Source: Liquorilactobacillus nagelii DSM 13675
Lineage (GTDB): Bacteria; Bacillota; Bacilli; Lactobacillales; Lactobacillaceae
Direction: 5' to 3'
NCBI RefSeq assembly: GCF_019444005.1
Contig: NZ_CP049304.1
Span: 1,116,001 to 1,180,000, forward strand
Length of the DNA stretch: 64,000 bases
Shown here: piece by piece, positions 54,187-63,197 of the stretch
How positions within the stretch are numbered: the stretch's first letter is position 1
How the letters are laid out: the number at the start of each line of letters is the position of its first letter
Program-made: the position numbers and the translations under genes
The notes under the pieces: model-generated
What the model was told of the DNA's origin: nothing
What the model saw: the letters and a program-made list of their open reading frames with translations, nothing else
Database searches by the model: none

Positions 54187-54489
54187 TTACCTTAATTTTT
54201 CATCCTCGAGCTGCTGCGTCTCAGCTAATTGCTTACCATGTATTTTTTTACCCGCTTGAAAAAAGCTAAAAAACAAGTAAGCAGTAAAAAATTGCGAAAC
54301 AAAAAACAAAAAAGTCATAGCTGTCAAACCAATTGTCAAACCAATAATCAGCCAAATTAAGTACAAGTATGCTCCAGGTCCTAGCAACCCGACGCCAATT
54401 GGGCGATTGGTAAGTCCTAACCAATATTCTAGCAACCCTAAGCTGAAAAGTGCCACTAGAAATAATGCAAACAGCCAATATTCCATCAT
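54187..54489 (-). CDS. Small membrane protein of unknown function (100 aa)
   Basis: Three hydrophobic segments (about residues 4-22, 32-55 and 57-78), then a charged C-terminal tail (GKKIHGKQLAETQQLEDEKLR). Two tandem ATGs (54489, 54486) follow AAGGTGAG. No motif is recognised. First gene of a small operon downstream of ddl but separated from it by the ddl terminator and about 270 AT-rich bases, which likely hold the operon's promoter. Confidence 0.65.
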   Translation of the reverse strand: MMEYWLFALFLVALFSLGLLEYWLGLTNRPIGVGLLGPGAYLYLIWLIIGLTIGLTAMTFLFFVSQFFTAYLFFSFFQAGKKIHGKQLAETQQLEDEKLR

Positions 54490-54761
54490 AGTCTCACCTT
54501 CTTTAGCTATAATTGCTGTAATTGTAGCACAAAAAATAAAAAAGTAAACTTTTTCTGCTCATAATTTTTAAGAATAAATCGAACTTTTAGACTTGATTTG
54601 CTACTATATCAACAATTCATCCGGAAAAAACGGTTTTTTTACCTATGATTGATTAAAATATTTCGTGATAATTATTTATCGACGTGAAAAAGTTTTTTCG
54701 AGCTGTTACTAGATTCATTAGTAATTTTTTATCACTATAATAATTTTCTATCTTAAAGCAA

Positions 54762-54800
54762 CAAAAAAATAACTGAACCCCATACATGGTTCAGTTACCT
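54762..54800 (-). terminator. Terminator of ddl
   Basis: TAACTGAACC and GGTTCAGTTA around CCATACAT, with T-run on the minus strand, 28 bases past the ddl stop. The remaining gap 54490-54761 is AT-rich and shows nothing else I can support. Confidence 0.85.
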
Positions 54801-54827
54801 AAATTTTCATATTTTTAAATTCGTTGA

Positions 54828-55976
54828 CTATTTTTTCTTTAAAGAGTCCGGAAGCTTCTCTTTACCTAATTCAACAAAGTCATAATGTAACTTAGCATTA
54901 TCATTGAATTCATCAATGGCTAATTGTATCAGTTGATCCAATAATTCACTATACTCAATGCCTGAAACTTTCCACAGTTGCGGGTACAATGAAATATTTG
55001 TAAAACCAGGAAGTGTATTAACCTCGCCGAAATATGGTACATTGTTTTGATCAACTAAAAAGTCCATCCGAGCTAATCCACGATTATCCAAAATCTTAAA
55101 TGCATCTAGCGACATTTGTGTAATCTCAGCAGCCAAATCTTCTGGCAAATCAACTGGTAAATCAAATACAACGCCTGATGCGTCAACAAATTTATTATTG
55201 TAATCATAAAATTCATCACCAGTTGGAATTTCAATTGCACCTAATTTTGAAGCTTTTGGATTGCGGTTGCCTAAAACAGAACATTCAACTTCACGTGGAC
55301 CCTGAATTGCTTCTTCAACCATCACTTTATAGTCATAATTAAAAGCATCTGTCAGTGCGCGCTCAAATTCAGCAGCATTTTGTACTTTATAAATGCCGAC
55401 TGATGAGCCTTGCCGTGCCGGTTTGATAAAGAGAACTTGACCTAACTTTTGACTGCATTTTTCATATGAAAAATCGGATCGATTTTCTGGAGTTACTACG
55501 ACATATTTAGTATTACGCACACCATGAAGCGTCAGTAATTGTTTGGTTAGATCCTTATCAAAAGAAACCCCGGATGATGCTACTCCACTACCAATCCACG
55601 GCTTATTAAGCAAACGAAACAATCCCTGAACTGTTCCATCTTCTCCCATGTTTCCATGAATTACCGGATAAAACACATCAATGTCTTTTACTTCAGAAAT
55701 ATTCTGAATATTTGCTAACGGATTTGAGAAATCCACTTTTGGCATAATTTCAGCCATAACCTGGTCCTCATCCTCACCATCGAAGATGCGCATCGAGTCT
55801 TTGTTTCCTAACAGATAACCATTTTTCGCAAACATAAATACTGATACATCATACTTATCTTTGTTCAGTCCATCATAAATATTATGGGCTGATCTTTTTG
55901 AAACGTCATGCTCTGAAGAGTTACCGCCAAAAAATAAAGCAATGTGTAATTTCTTTTTTCCCATTGTATCGCTCAT
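54828..55976 (-). CDS. ddl: D-alanine--D-alanine/D-lactate ligase, Phe (D-Lac) type
   Basis: 382 residues. ATP-grasp ligase making the D-Ala-D-X dipeptide or depsipeptide for peptidoglycan. LFFGGNSSEHDVSKRSA near 14-30, HGNMGEDGTVQGLF near 107-120, FIKPARQGSSVGI near 183-195, EEAIQGPREVECSVLGN near 221-237, and FGEVNTLPGFT at the C-terminus. The omega-loop segment FYDYNNKFVDASG has Phe (residue 263, codon 55188-55190) where D-Ala-D-Ala ligases have Tyr (YEAKY in E. coli DdlB). In Leuconostoc and many lactobacilli this Phe goes with D-Ala-D-Lac synthesis and intrinsic vancomycin resistance. The start may be ATG 55976 or 55964. Confidence 0.95.
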   Translation of the reverse strand: MSDTMGKKKLHIALFFGGNSSEHDVSKRSAHNIYDGLNKDKYDVSVFMFAKNGYLLGNKDSMRIFDGEDEDQVMAEIMPKVDFSNPLANIQNISEVKDIDVFYPVIHGNMGEDGTVQGLFRLLNKPWIGSGVASSGVSFDKDLTKQLLTLHGVRNTKYVVVTPENRSDFSYEKCSQKLGQVLFIKPARQGSSVGIYKVQNAAEFERALTDAFNYDYKVMVEEAIQGPREVECSVLGNRNPKASKLGAIEIPTGDEFYDYNNKFVDASGVVFDLPVDLPEDLAAEITQMSLDAFKILDNRGLARMDFLVDQNNVPYFGEVNTLPGFTNISLYPQLWKVSGIEYSELLDQLIQLAIDEFNDNAKLHYDFVELGKEKLPDSLKKK

Positions 55977-56196
55977 TCCTATCGAAAATATCTTATTATA
56001 CGGTTTATTTTATTATACTATAATAATTTGCTTAACGCAGTATAAAATAGTAATTTTTTTCCTGATAGCATCATATCATGTTTTACTACTATTTGTCAGT
56101 TAAAAAAACTTTAATTTCATTTTTTTCAGTTTGCTTGCTGCTAACTAGTCATAGCGTGTTAGAATTAAATTAGAAAATTAAGATTGAGGTGAAGCT

Positions 56197-57705
56197 ATGG
56201 CAGGCAAACTTTTCGGAGTAATTTACCTTACTCCACGACAAATTAAGTTATCAATCATTGATCTGAAGACCTTAAAATTAATTGAAAGTTCTACTGCAAC
56301 CTATTTTCAAGTAACTGATGAACATTATCCTAAAAACATTCAAATGGTAGCTGAAAAACTTAGAGGATTTCAGCAATTACTTAGAGACTATGGTGTAAAG
56401 AATTATCGTTTATGGGGAAATCAACAATCACTTGATGATGTCAGCGCTCGTTATTTGGCCGAACAAATTTTTGTTCGGACGGGAATTCATGTTCACTGGC
56501 TGAACATCAGTCAATTAACCTATTACAAAGCAATTGGCATTATCACCCATCTAGATAATTTTAAAGAAATTACTTCAGAACAGACATTTTTACTGAGTCT
56601 GGGTTCAGAACGTGTTTCGCTTTCCCAGTTCCAACAACACAAATTCGTCTCAACTTGGAACATTGATTTAGGCTCGGAACACCTATCTGATCTTTCTGAT
56701 GTTATTGACCTTAGTCCCAGCGATCCAATTGAAGTCGTTGACGATTATATTGGCAGTAAATTGGAAAATTTAAGACATGTTTTGACTCCGAATCAGCAAG
56801 CACCTCATTTAATTTTGCAAGATGCCCGTGCTTTAAATCAAAAATTAATTCCGCATGGTCAAGATACTGTTTTACTAACACTTGAGCGCTTTAATGAATT
56901 GTTTGAAATGGTAATCCATTCTTCCGAACAATTTTTAATCAATTACTTCGACATCGATGAACACATTGTTGAGCGCTTAATTCCAAATTTCATTTTAATT
57001 GAAAAAATTATTCGCCTTTTAAATGTTCAGCAGTTAATTTTAAGCAACATTACGGTTTCAGATGGTTTAGCGATTGAACAAGCGCAAAAAAATCGACTAA
57101 TCAAACAAGATCTCAATAATATCATTTTAACTTCAGCTGAAAATATAGCCAATCGCTATTTAACAAGCCACTCACATCGGCAAATTGTTACCAGTTTAGC
57201 ACTCCATTTGTTTGACCAGCTTAAAAAACTACATCATCTAGGCAAGCATGAACGACTCTTGCTACAAATTGCGGCTACAGTCGATGATATTGGCAATTAT
57301 ATTAATCAGCATGGACATTATCGGCATTCTGCCTATATTTTGGAGGCTAACAAGCTAATTGGTCTGTCTGATGACGAAAATCAATTAATCGCTGAGATTT
57401 CTCGCTATCATAGTAGTGAGGCCCCCGAAGTTGATGAACCACATTTTCAACGGCTTGCGCCGGCAGTTCAAATGAAAGTAGCTAAATTAGCAGCTATGCT
57501 ACGCTTAGCTGATGCACTGGACGATTCTCGAGAAGAAAAAATCCAGAAAATTTCAGTTTCTTTACAAACGGATCAGTTGATTATTTATGCTTATGCTACT
57601 CAAAACATTGCTCTAGAAAAATGGTCCTTCAAAAACAAAGCAGCTCTTTTCACTGAAGTTTTTGGTATTCAACCGATTTTGAAACAACGGAGGCGTCTTA
57701 AATGA
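56197..57705 (+). CDS. Degenerate Ppx/GppA-like protein with C-terminal HD-like domain
   Basis: 502 residues, the size of long exopolyphosphatases. The N-terminal half has the Ppx/GppA fold order, but the phosphate-loop motifs differ: FGVIYLTPRQIKLSII replaces the usual IDxGSNSxR, and LSLGSERVSLSQF replaces DxGGGSTE; the SGxxEA catalytic glutamate segment is not visible (reads ISQLTYYKAIG). The C-terminal half keeps an HD-like region, but VDDIGNYINQHGHYRHSAYIL lacks the first His of the usual LHDIG. LKRLADALDDSR-type RLADALDDSREEK follows. It overlaps ppk by 4 bases (ATGA) and leads the operon. Probably a regulatory or scaffold relative of Ppx rather than a phosphatase. Confidence 0.75.
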   Translation: MAGKLFGVIYLTPRQIKLSIIDLKTLKLIESSTATYFQVTDEHYPKNIQMVAEKLRGFQQLLRDYGVKNYRLWGNQQSLDDVSARYLAEQIFVRTGIHVHWLNISQLTYYKAIGIITHLDNFKEITSEQTFLLSLGSERVSLSQFQQHKFVSTWNIDLGSEHLSDLSDVIDLSPSDPIEVVDDYIGSKLENLRHVLTPNQQAPHLILQDARALNQKLIPHGQDTVLLTLERFNELFEMVIHSSEQFLINYFDIDEHIVERLIPNFILIEKIIRLLNVQQLILSNITVSDGLAIEQAQKNRLIKQDLNNIILTSAENIANRYLTSHSHRQIVTSLALHLFDQLKKLHHLGKHERLLLQIAATVDDIGNYINQHGHYRHSAYILEANKLIGLSDDENQLIAEISRYHSSEAPEVDEPHFQRLAPAVQMKVAKLAAMLRLADALDDSREEKIQKISVSLQTDQLIIYAYATQNIALEKWSFKNKAALFTEVFGIQPILKQRRRLK

Positions 57706-59864
57706 AATCAAAATTTAATAAGCATGCGTATTTTAAAAATCGCGAACTTAGCTGGCTTGATTTTAACGGCCGTGTACTTGAGGAAGCACGGGATGCAGAA
57801 AATCCTTTGCTAGAGCGAGTTAACTTTTTAGGAATCACACAAAGCAATGTTGATGAATTTTTCATGGTACGAGTTGCTTCGTTAAATAAAATGTACTCGG
57901 TTGGTATTAAAACCACCGATGCATCTGGTATGACCCCCAAGCAACAAATTGATGCTATTAATGCTTTGGAACAAGAAATGGTGGTTAAACGTTATAATAC
58001 CTTTAACCGCTCGTTACTGCCGCAATTAGAAAAAAATGACATAAAAATAATTAAACCCAATCAAGCTGATGCAGCACAATATCGTTTCTTGCAAAGATAT
58101 TTCAATGATGAACTCTACCCTGTCCTAACACCGTTAGCCGATGATTCATCACGACCTTTTCCGTTTATCAGTAATAATTCGCTCAACTTGGCTATTAGGA
58201 TTCAAGAAACTGCCAACCATGAAAATAAGCGTTTTGCGACAGTTCGAATTCCAGAAATCTTTGGCCGCTTAATTAAGATTCCCCATGCAGCGAATACATT
58301 CGTCTTAATTGAAGAAATTATCAAAGAATTTCTTAGTAGTCTTTTTACCGGTTATCGTGTCAGTGAAGCGGCTACTTATCGAGTAATTCGGGATATGGAT
58401 CTAGATGTTGCTGAAGAAGACACGTCTGATCTGCTTCGTGAAGTCCAGAAACAATTAAAGAAACGTGAACATGGCAATGTTATGCGACTAGAAATTGAAA
58501 GCACCATGAGTAAACATCTCAGCAAGCGGCTAATTCAAACTCTTAACGTTGACCAAAGTGCTGTTTATCGGATTAATGGACCTGTTGATCTGACATTTTT
58601 GAAGAAGCTGTCTGGTAAAGTTGATGGTCACGATGATCTGCGTTATCAACCTTATCGTTCCTTTGTTGAGCCTAAGTTAAGTGAAGGCCACAATATATTT
58701 GCTGCAATTCGTCAACAAGACTTTTTAATGCAGCATCCTTATGATTCGTTCAACTCGGTCGTTCGTTTTATTGAACAAGCAGCACTTGATGCAAATGTGT
58801 TAGCAATTAAAATGACTTTGTATCGAGTTTCTGGTAACTCACCAATCATTAAATATTTAGGCTTAGCAGCGCAACATGGTAAACAAGTTACCGTTTTAGT
58901 TGAAGTCAAAGCCCGCTTTGATGAGGAGAATAATGTCCGTTGGGCTAAACAATTAGAAAAAATGGGCTGTCATGTAATTTATGGATTGGTTGGCCTAAAA
59001 ACTCACTGTAAAATGGCCTTGGTTATTCGACGTGATGAGGATGGTATTCGTCGCTACATGCATCTTGGAACGGGCAATTACAATGACGTAACAGCCAATT
59101 TTTACACCGATATGGGTATTTTAACTGCTAACATTGATATGGGAATCGATGCTTCTAATATCTTTAATATGCTATCTGGCTATGCTAAACCACCTTACTT
59201 TCACAAACTTCATATCTCACCTAATAAAATTCGCGATTTTATTAATCGAAAAATCGACGATGAAATCTTACACGCTCAGAATGATCAACCAGCTGAAATC
59301 CGGATGAAAATGAATTCACTGTCTGATCAACAGATTATTGCTAAACTTTATCAAGCTTCAGCTGCGGGAGTTAAAATTAAATTAATTGTCCGCGGAATTT
59401 GCTGTTTAAAAACCGATATTCCCGGCATCAGTGAAAATATTGAGGTTCATTCAATTGTTGGAAGATTTTTGGAGCATAGTCGCATTTACTATTTCTATAA
59501 CCAAGGCAATCAAGACATTTATTTATCTAGTGCTGACATGATGACCCGTAATCTTGATCGACGGGTAGAATTGCTTTTCCCCGCTTTGCAAGCAGATATC
59601 AAAGCCAAAATTATTTCAATTTTCGATTTGCTGTGGCAAGATAATATTAAAACCCGTGCCTTGCATGATGATCATTTTGCACGAATTGATCGACGTGGAC
59701 TTGCTCCTTTGAATTCCCAAGAGTTTTTTGTTGCAGAAGCAGTGAAGAAAAACCATTTACTTTTAGAACACCGCCGACAAGCCAAAAAACAAGCAACTGT
59801 TTTTCAACCCATGATGCATCATGAGAGCTCATTAAATCCTAATAAAGACTCACAGGAGGAATAA
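57702..59864 (+). CDS. ppk: Polyphosphate kinase
   Basis: 720 residues, the normal PPK1 length. It reversibly polymerises the gamma phosphate of ATP into polyphosphate. N domain YFKNRELSWLDFNGRVLEEA at 11-30, NVDEFFMVRVASL near 50, PHEAD-like catalytic segments VLVEVKARFDEENNVRWAKQLE near 400, the autophosphorylated His in MHLGTGNYNDVTANFYTD near 455, and the second His in RFLEHSRIYYF near 585-596. The ATG overlaps the upstream ppx-like stop; the canonical ppx follows after five bases. Confidence 0.96.
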   Translation: MKSKFNKHAYFKNRELSWLDFNGRVLEEARDAENPLLERVNFLGITQSNVDEFFMVRVASLNKMYSVGIKTTDASGMTPKQQIDAINALEQEMVVKRYNTFNRSLLPQLEKNDIKIIKPNQADAAQYRFLQRYFNDELYPVLTPLADDSSRPFPFISNNSLNLAIRIQETANHENKRFATVRIPEIFGRLIKIPHAANTFVLIEEIIKEFLSSLFTGYRVSEAATYRVIRDMDLDVAEEDTSDLLREVQKQLKKREHGNVMRLEIESTMSKHLSKRLIQTLNVDQSAVYRINGPVDLTFLKKLSGKVDGHDDLRYQPYRSFVEPKLSEGHNIFAAIRQQDFLMQHPYDSFNSVVRFIEQAALDANVLAIKMTLYRVSGNSPIIKYLGLAAQHGKQVTVLVEVKARFDEENNVRWAKQLEKMGCHVIYGLVGLKTHCKMALVIRRDEDGIRRYMHLGTGNYNDVTANFYTDMGILTANIDMGIDASNIFNMLSGYAKPPYFHKLHISPNKIRDFINRKIDDEILHAQNDQPAEIRMKMNSLSDQQIIAKLYQASAAGVKIKLIVRGICCLKTDIPGISENIEVHSIVGRFLEHSRIYYFYNQGNQDIYLSSADMMTRNLDRRVELLFPALQADIKAKIISIFDLLWQDNIKTRALHDDHFARIDRRGLAPLNSQEFFVAEAVKKNHLLLEHRRQAKKQATVFQPMMHHESSLNPNKDSQEE

Positions 59865-59869
59865 ATTAA

Positions 59870-60823
59870 ATGCTAAACTTTGCTGTAATTGACCTAGGCT
59901 CTAATTCAATCCGGATGAAAATTTCACAAGTAAATCCAGATGGAAGTTATAAGGTCACTCATCAATTAAAAGAAATGGTCCGCCTTTCAGAAAATATGGG
60001 CCCAGAAAAAATTCTTCAACCTGAACCGATAAAGCGAACCTTGAAAGCACTTAGTGAATTTAAAAAAATTTACAGCAAAATCCCGGAATTAAAATTAGAA
60101 GCTTTGGCCACAGCAGCTGTTAGACAGGCTGCTAATCAGGCTGAGTTTTTGAACCAAGTTAAAGAAAAAATCGGTCTTGACTTTACCGTAGTTTCCGGAG
60201 ATCATGAAGCTTACTTAGATTTTTTAGGTGTTAATCAGACTTTAAAAATCGGAAAAAAATGTTTAATCATGGATACTGGTGGCGCAAGTACTGAATTAAT
60301 TTATGTTGAAAATCAAAAAATCAAAAACTTAATCAGCTTGCCTTTTGGTTCAGTTACAATTTCCCAAAAGTTTAATTTAAATAATCAAATTAAACCGGCT
60401 GATTTGTTTTATGCTATGACTGAAGTTGAACAACAGTTGACCGATATCGATTGGATTTTGGAAGCTCATAAATCCAATCTAGTGGCACTTGGCGGCAGTA
60501 ATCGAACCCTGGCTAAGATTGCTCGGCGCCAGCAATTCAAAGATAGTCTTCCCAGCCTGCATGGCTACCAGTTAGCCGCTAACCAAGCAGTCGACATTTT
60601 TGCTGAGTTAACTAGCTTAGATCGAACCGGACGAGGGGATATTCCAGGCCTAGCCAAAGTTCGAGCAGATGTCATTGTCGGGGGACTAATTCCTTTGACC
60701 TTACTATTACGAGTACTTCACGTTCCTAAAATTCTTTTTTCAAATTGCGGCCTGCGTGATGGAGCACTCTTTAATTATTTAAATGAACATCAATTACCTG
60801 TTAAAAACGAAATCACCAACTAA
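59870..60823 (+). CDS. ppx: Exopolyphosphatase (Ppx/GppA family, short form)
   Basis: 317 residues, the short two-domain form. All family motifs are intact: FAVIDLGSNSIRMKISQ at 4-20, ALATAAVRQAAN near 82, SGDHEAYLDFLGV near 115 (the catalytic Glu), IMDTGGASTELIYVEN near 138-153, and ALGGSNRTLAKIAR near 207. It hydrolyses terminal phosphates of polyphosphate or pppGpp. AGGAGG lies before the ATG. Together with ppk it gives the cell both synthesis and breakdown of polyphosphate from one transcript. Confidence 0.93.
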   Translation: MLNFAVIDLGSNSIRMKISQVNPDGSYKVTHQLKEMVRLSENMGPEKILQPEPIKRTLKALSEFKKIYSKIPELKLEALATAAVRQAANQAEFLNQVKEKIGLDFTVVSGDHEAYLDFLGVNQTLKIGKKCLIMDTGGASTELIYVENQKIKNLISLPFGSVTISQKFNLNNQIKPADLFYAMTEVEQQLTDIDWILEAHKSNLVALGGSNRTLAKIARRQQFKDSLPSLHGYQLAANQAVDIFAELTSLDRTGRGDIPGLAKVRADVIVGGLIPLTLLLRVLHVPKILFSNCGLRDGALFNYLNEHQLPVKNEITN

Positions 60824-60832
60824 TTGAGCAAC

Positions 60833-60913
60833 AAAAGAGACGATCTTTTCAGCAATAATCTTCTAAAACTTAAGCTTAGGAAGGTTATTGTGCAGAAGTG
60901 ATCGTCTCTTTTA
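60833..60913. terminator. Long bidirectional terminator hairpin after ppx
   Basis: AAAGAGACGATC (60834-60845) and GATCGTCTCTTT (60900-60911) form the base. GCAATAATCTTCT and AGGAAGGTTATTG extend the stem with few mismatches around an AAGCTT loop, followed by a T-run. It serves ppx and the convergent phosphotransferase gene. Confidence 0.9.
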
Positions 60914-60925
60914 TTTTTTTTAAAA

Positions 60926-61774
60926 CTATAGTGCTAAAACAGCATCATTATTTTTAATAGTTCCTAACATTTGCTGAGCCATTGTGCCATACTTCTTTTT
61001 TGGATGCGTTAAATGGTACTCACAAATATCAAGTGCACATTGCAGCAGCAAACAACGTTGTAGAGCGTGGCTTGGAATCTCAAAACTATATTCCGTTTCA
61101 TAACCATCAAGAAATTTTTGCCGTAAACGTGAAGACTTAACTTCATTATAAAAAAACTTGATAAAGTCTTGGTAGCTGACTCCCATATGCGATCGTTCAA
61201 AATCAATCAAAATTAATCGGTCATGGTAATGCATAATATTACGGACACTAAAATCACCATGCAAAACAACTTTTGGCAATTGTTCAAACTCCACATCAGC
61301 AGCAGTTAAATCTGATTTTAATAAGGCCAAGCTAGCTTCAGCAGCTTCAGCATAGACACTTGACTGTAACCGTGCTACCTGCTGTTTTAGCTGAGAAGAT
61401 AGTGGTAAGTCAGCAGTAGTTACTGTTACCTTACCGGTTAGCTGTTTGTGAAAATCACCTAGAAGTTTACCAAATTCATAAGCTGAATGTTCATTAATTG
61501 CCTGGCTATCAAACTCTCTTAAGTGTCGATTTCGCAAAGTAATTACATAATTGTCTTCAAAAATAACACTATCTAAATATACATCTGGAGCATATACCTG
61601 ATTAACGTGCTGTTCGGCATAAAACATATCTTTTTCTTTAAAAATTTTCACAAATAGTGCGCCATGAAACACTTGACTATTACCAATCAAATGCTGGTTT
61701 CCAGCAACATCATGGATACTTTTTAGCTCTGCCTGATAATAATCATTCAAAAAGTCGATCAACATGTTTTTCAT
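60926..61774 (-). CDS. APH/choline-kinase-family phosphotransferase
   Basis: 282 residues. Protein-kinase-like small-molecule phosphotransferase. The catalytic loop is VVLHGDFSVRNIMHYHDR near 165-182, followed by LILIDFERSHMGVSYQDFIKFF near 183-204 with the metal-binding D-x-E. YEFGKLLGDFHKQL near 98-111 is typical of the helical part. Substrate unknown; similar genes occur singly in lactobacilli and are not known resistance determinants. The start is ATG 61774 or the ATG three codons later. Single gene. Confidence 0.85.
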   Translation of the reverse strand: MKNMLIDFLNDYYQAELKSIHDVAGNQHLIGNSQVFHGALFVKIFKEKDMFYAEQHVNQVYAPDVYLDSVIFEDNYVITLRNRHLREFDSQAINEHSAYEFGKLLGDFHKQLTGKVTVTTADLPLSSQLKQQVARLQSSVYAEAAEASLALLKSDLTAADVEFEQLPKVVLHGDFSVRNIMHYHDRLILIDFERSHMGVSYQDFIKFFYNEVKSSRLRQKFLDGYETEYSFEIPSHALQRCLLLQCALDICEYHLTHPKKKYGTMAQQMLGTIKNNDAVLAL

Positions 61775-61911
61775 CCCCGTTCTGCTGTTTATTTAATTGT
61801 ACTTTAATTACTGCAATTTTAGCAACCGTTCATCATTGGTTTAAGCTTTAAAATTGCGTTAACTCTGTCAAACAGGTAAAATCAATGAAGATTAAAAAGG
61901 AGTTATCTTAT

Positions 61912-62232
61912 ATGTCTAAAAATCAAATATTAAGCGCCCTCTCTTATCTATCAATTTTATTTGCTCCCTTTATTTTTCCGTTAATTGTCTGGATTGTCTG
62001 TCGCGATGAACCAATTATCCGCCACCACGCTGCAACTGCTCTCTGGCTGCATTTAATTCCAATCCTATTATGCATCGCAGCTATCATCTTTCTAGGAATC
62101 AGTGGTTTAATTACCCAACATGTCCAATATCTTGGTGCTGGAGTAGTTATCATTTTAGGTTTGATTTTACTCATCAGTTTATTTATTTTTATATATAATC
62201 TCTATCGCGGGATCAAATTGTTAGTCGATTAA
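61912..62232 (+). CDS. DUF4870-family small membrane protein
   Basis: 106 residues with three hydrophobic segments (about 9-30, 42-62 and 70-97). MSKNQILSALSYLSILFAPFIFPLIVWIV, then RDEPIIRHHAATALWLHLI, fits the DUF4870 pattern of an aromatic first helix, a short R/D-E/H-x-A loop and two further helices. Function unknown. The ATG at 61912 follows AAAGGAG by nine bases; an in-frame ATG at 61885 is before that site. It is divergent from the phosphotransferase gene. A weak hairpin near 62250-62290 may end the transcript. Confidence 0.75.
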   Translation: MSKNQILSALSYLSILFAPFIFPLIVWIVCRDEPIIRHHAATALWLHLIPILLCIAAIIFLGISGLITQHVQYLGAGVVIILGLILLISLFIFIYNLYRGIKLLVD

Positions 62233-62365
62233 TTTTCGCTGCTAATTGTTAGAAATAGTTTTGATCTGCTTGCTTCGGCACTTGATCAAAAAAACAAAGA
62301 ATTACTTGCAGCTGGTACGTTTTATTCATGCTTGAACCGTTAAAATTCAATTAAAACACCTTTTA

Positions 62366-63196
62366 CTAATTGATTCGACTTGTTCCATCCTGATAATTTA
62401 AAGTTACTCCACTTTGAACGTTAAAAATATAAACATTGAAGTGAACTGCATTACTGCCAACTGACTGAGCTTCCATTTGAACACCACGTGGCAATAACTC
62501 ATTTCCCCGAAAAATCGGTGTCACACGATATCTAACATATCCATTAGGATTTTGTTTCAAGTAATAAGCAATATCATCTTCGTGGGCCAGCATTTCTGGA
62601 GCATTCAATTCACGAGTACCGGTAATCAGGTTTTTAGGATTGTTATTTTGACCACTTAATTGATAACCAATTAAGTGGCTACGGTTATACAACCAACCTG
62701 AGGCAATTTTTTTATTATGCCAACCAGTTGGATTCCAAGTTAATTCAGTTCGTTTGACTGTTGGCATTAGGGACTTGTTCAGTAAAGCATTCGCCACACC
62801 AGCACGATTTAGGCGATCTAAATTACTATAGGTTTGCCAAGCCCCGTTGACAGTCCTCAAATCAGTCGTCGTAAAATTAGGTGTATTGTTATTAATAGTA
62901 ATTTCATTTTGACCAGAGTAATCTTTTTCTGCTAATTGCTGAGTTTCATTCTGGACAGTCGAGGAATTTTGAACAGTTGTGGCCCCCGAAGTAGCAATTG
63001 ATGCTAGTTTTTGATGCCAATACTTGATTCGCCGATTTTGAATTGTTATTTGGTGTTTGGTTTTTTTTAGCTGCTTTTGCAACTTGCTGATTTGCTGCTG
63101 CTTTGTTGCAACAGCTTGAACTGTCGGTTGAACAGTAATCATACAAACTAAAAAAATTAGCCCAGTTGCTATTAAAATTTGAATTATTTTTTTCAT
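62366..63196 (-). CDS. Secreted DNA/RNA non-specific endonuclease (EndA/NucA-like)
   Basis: 276 residues. A signal peptide or anchor lies at about 3-30 (LIFLVCMITVQPTVQAVA), then a short coiled coil (30-65), and the beta-beta-alpha-metal nuclease domain: NNTPNFTT, GWHNKKIASGWLYNRSHLIGYQLSGQNNNPKNLITGTRELN near 160-200, and a C-terminal YRVTPIFRGNELLPRGVQMEA. The NRSHLIGYQL segment holds the catalytic His. Such proteins degrade extracellular nucleic acid or act in DNA uptake. One base separates it from the upstream lipoprotein gene, so the two form one transcript. Confidence 0.92.
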   Translation of the reverse strand: MKKIIQILIATGLIFLVCMITVQPTVQAVATKQQQISKLQKQLKKTKHQITIQNRRIKYWHQKLASIATSGATTVQNSSTVQNETQQLAEKDYSGQNEITINNNTPNFTTTDLRTVNGAWQTYSNLDRLNRAGVANALLNKSLMPTVKRTELTWNPTGWHNKKIASGWLYNRSHLIGYQLSGQNNNPKNLITGTRELNAPEMLAHEDDIAYYLKQNPNGYVRYRVTPIFRGNELLPRGVQMEAQSVGSNAVHFNVYIFNVQSGVTLNYQDGTSRIN

Positions 63197-63197
63197 T

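Noticed and set aside
60926-61774. Aminoglycoside resistance gene
   Set aside because: The phosphotransferase shares the APH fold motifs, but these are also those of choline and other small-molecule kinases, and no mobile context surrounds it.
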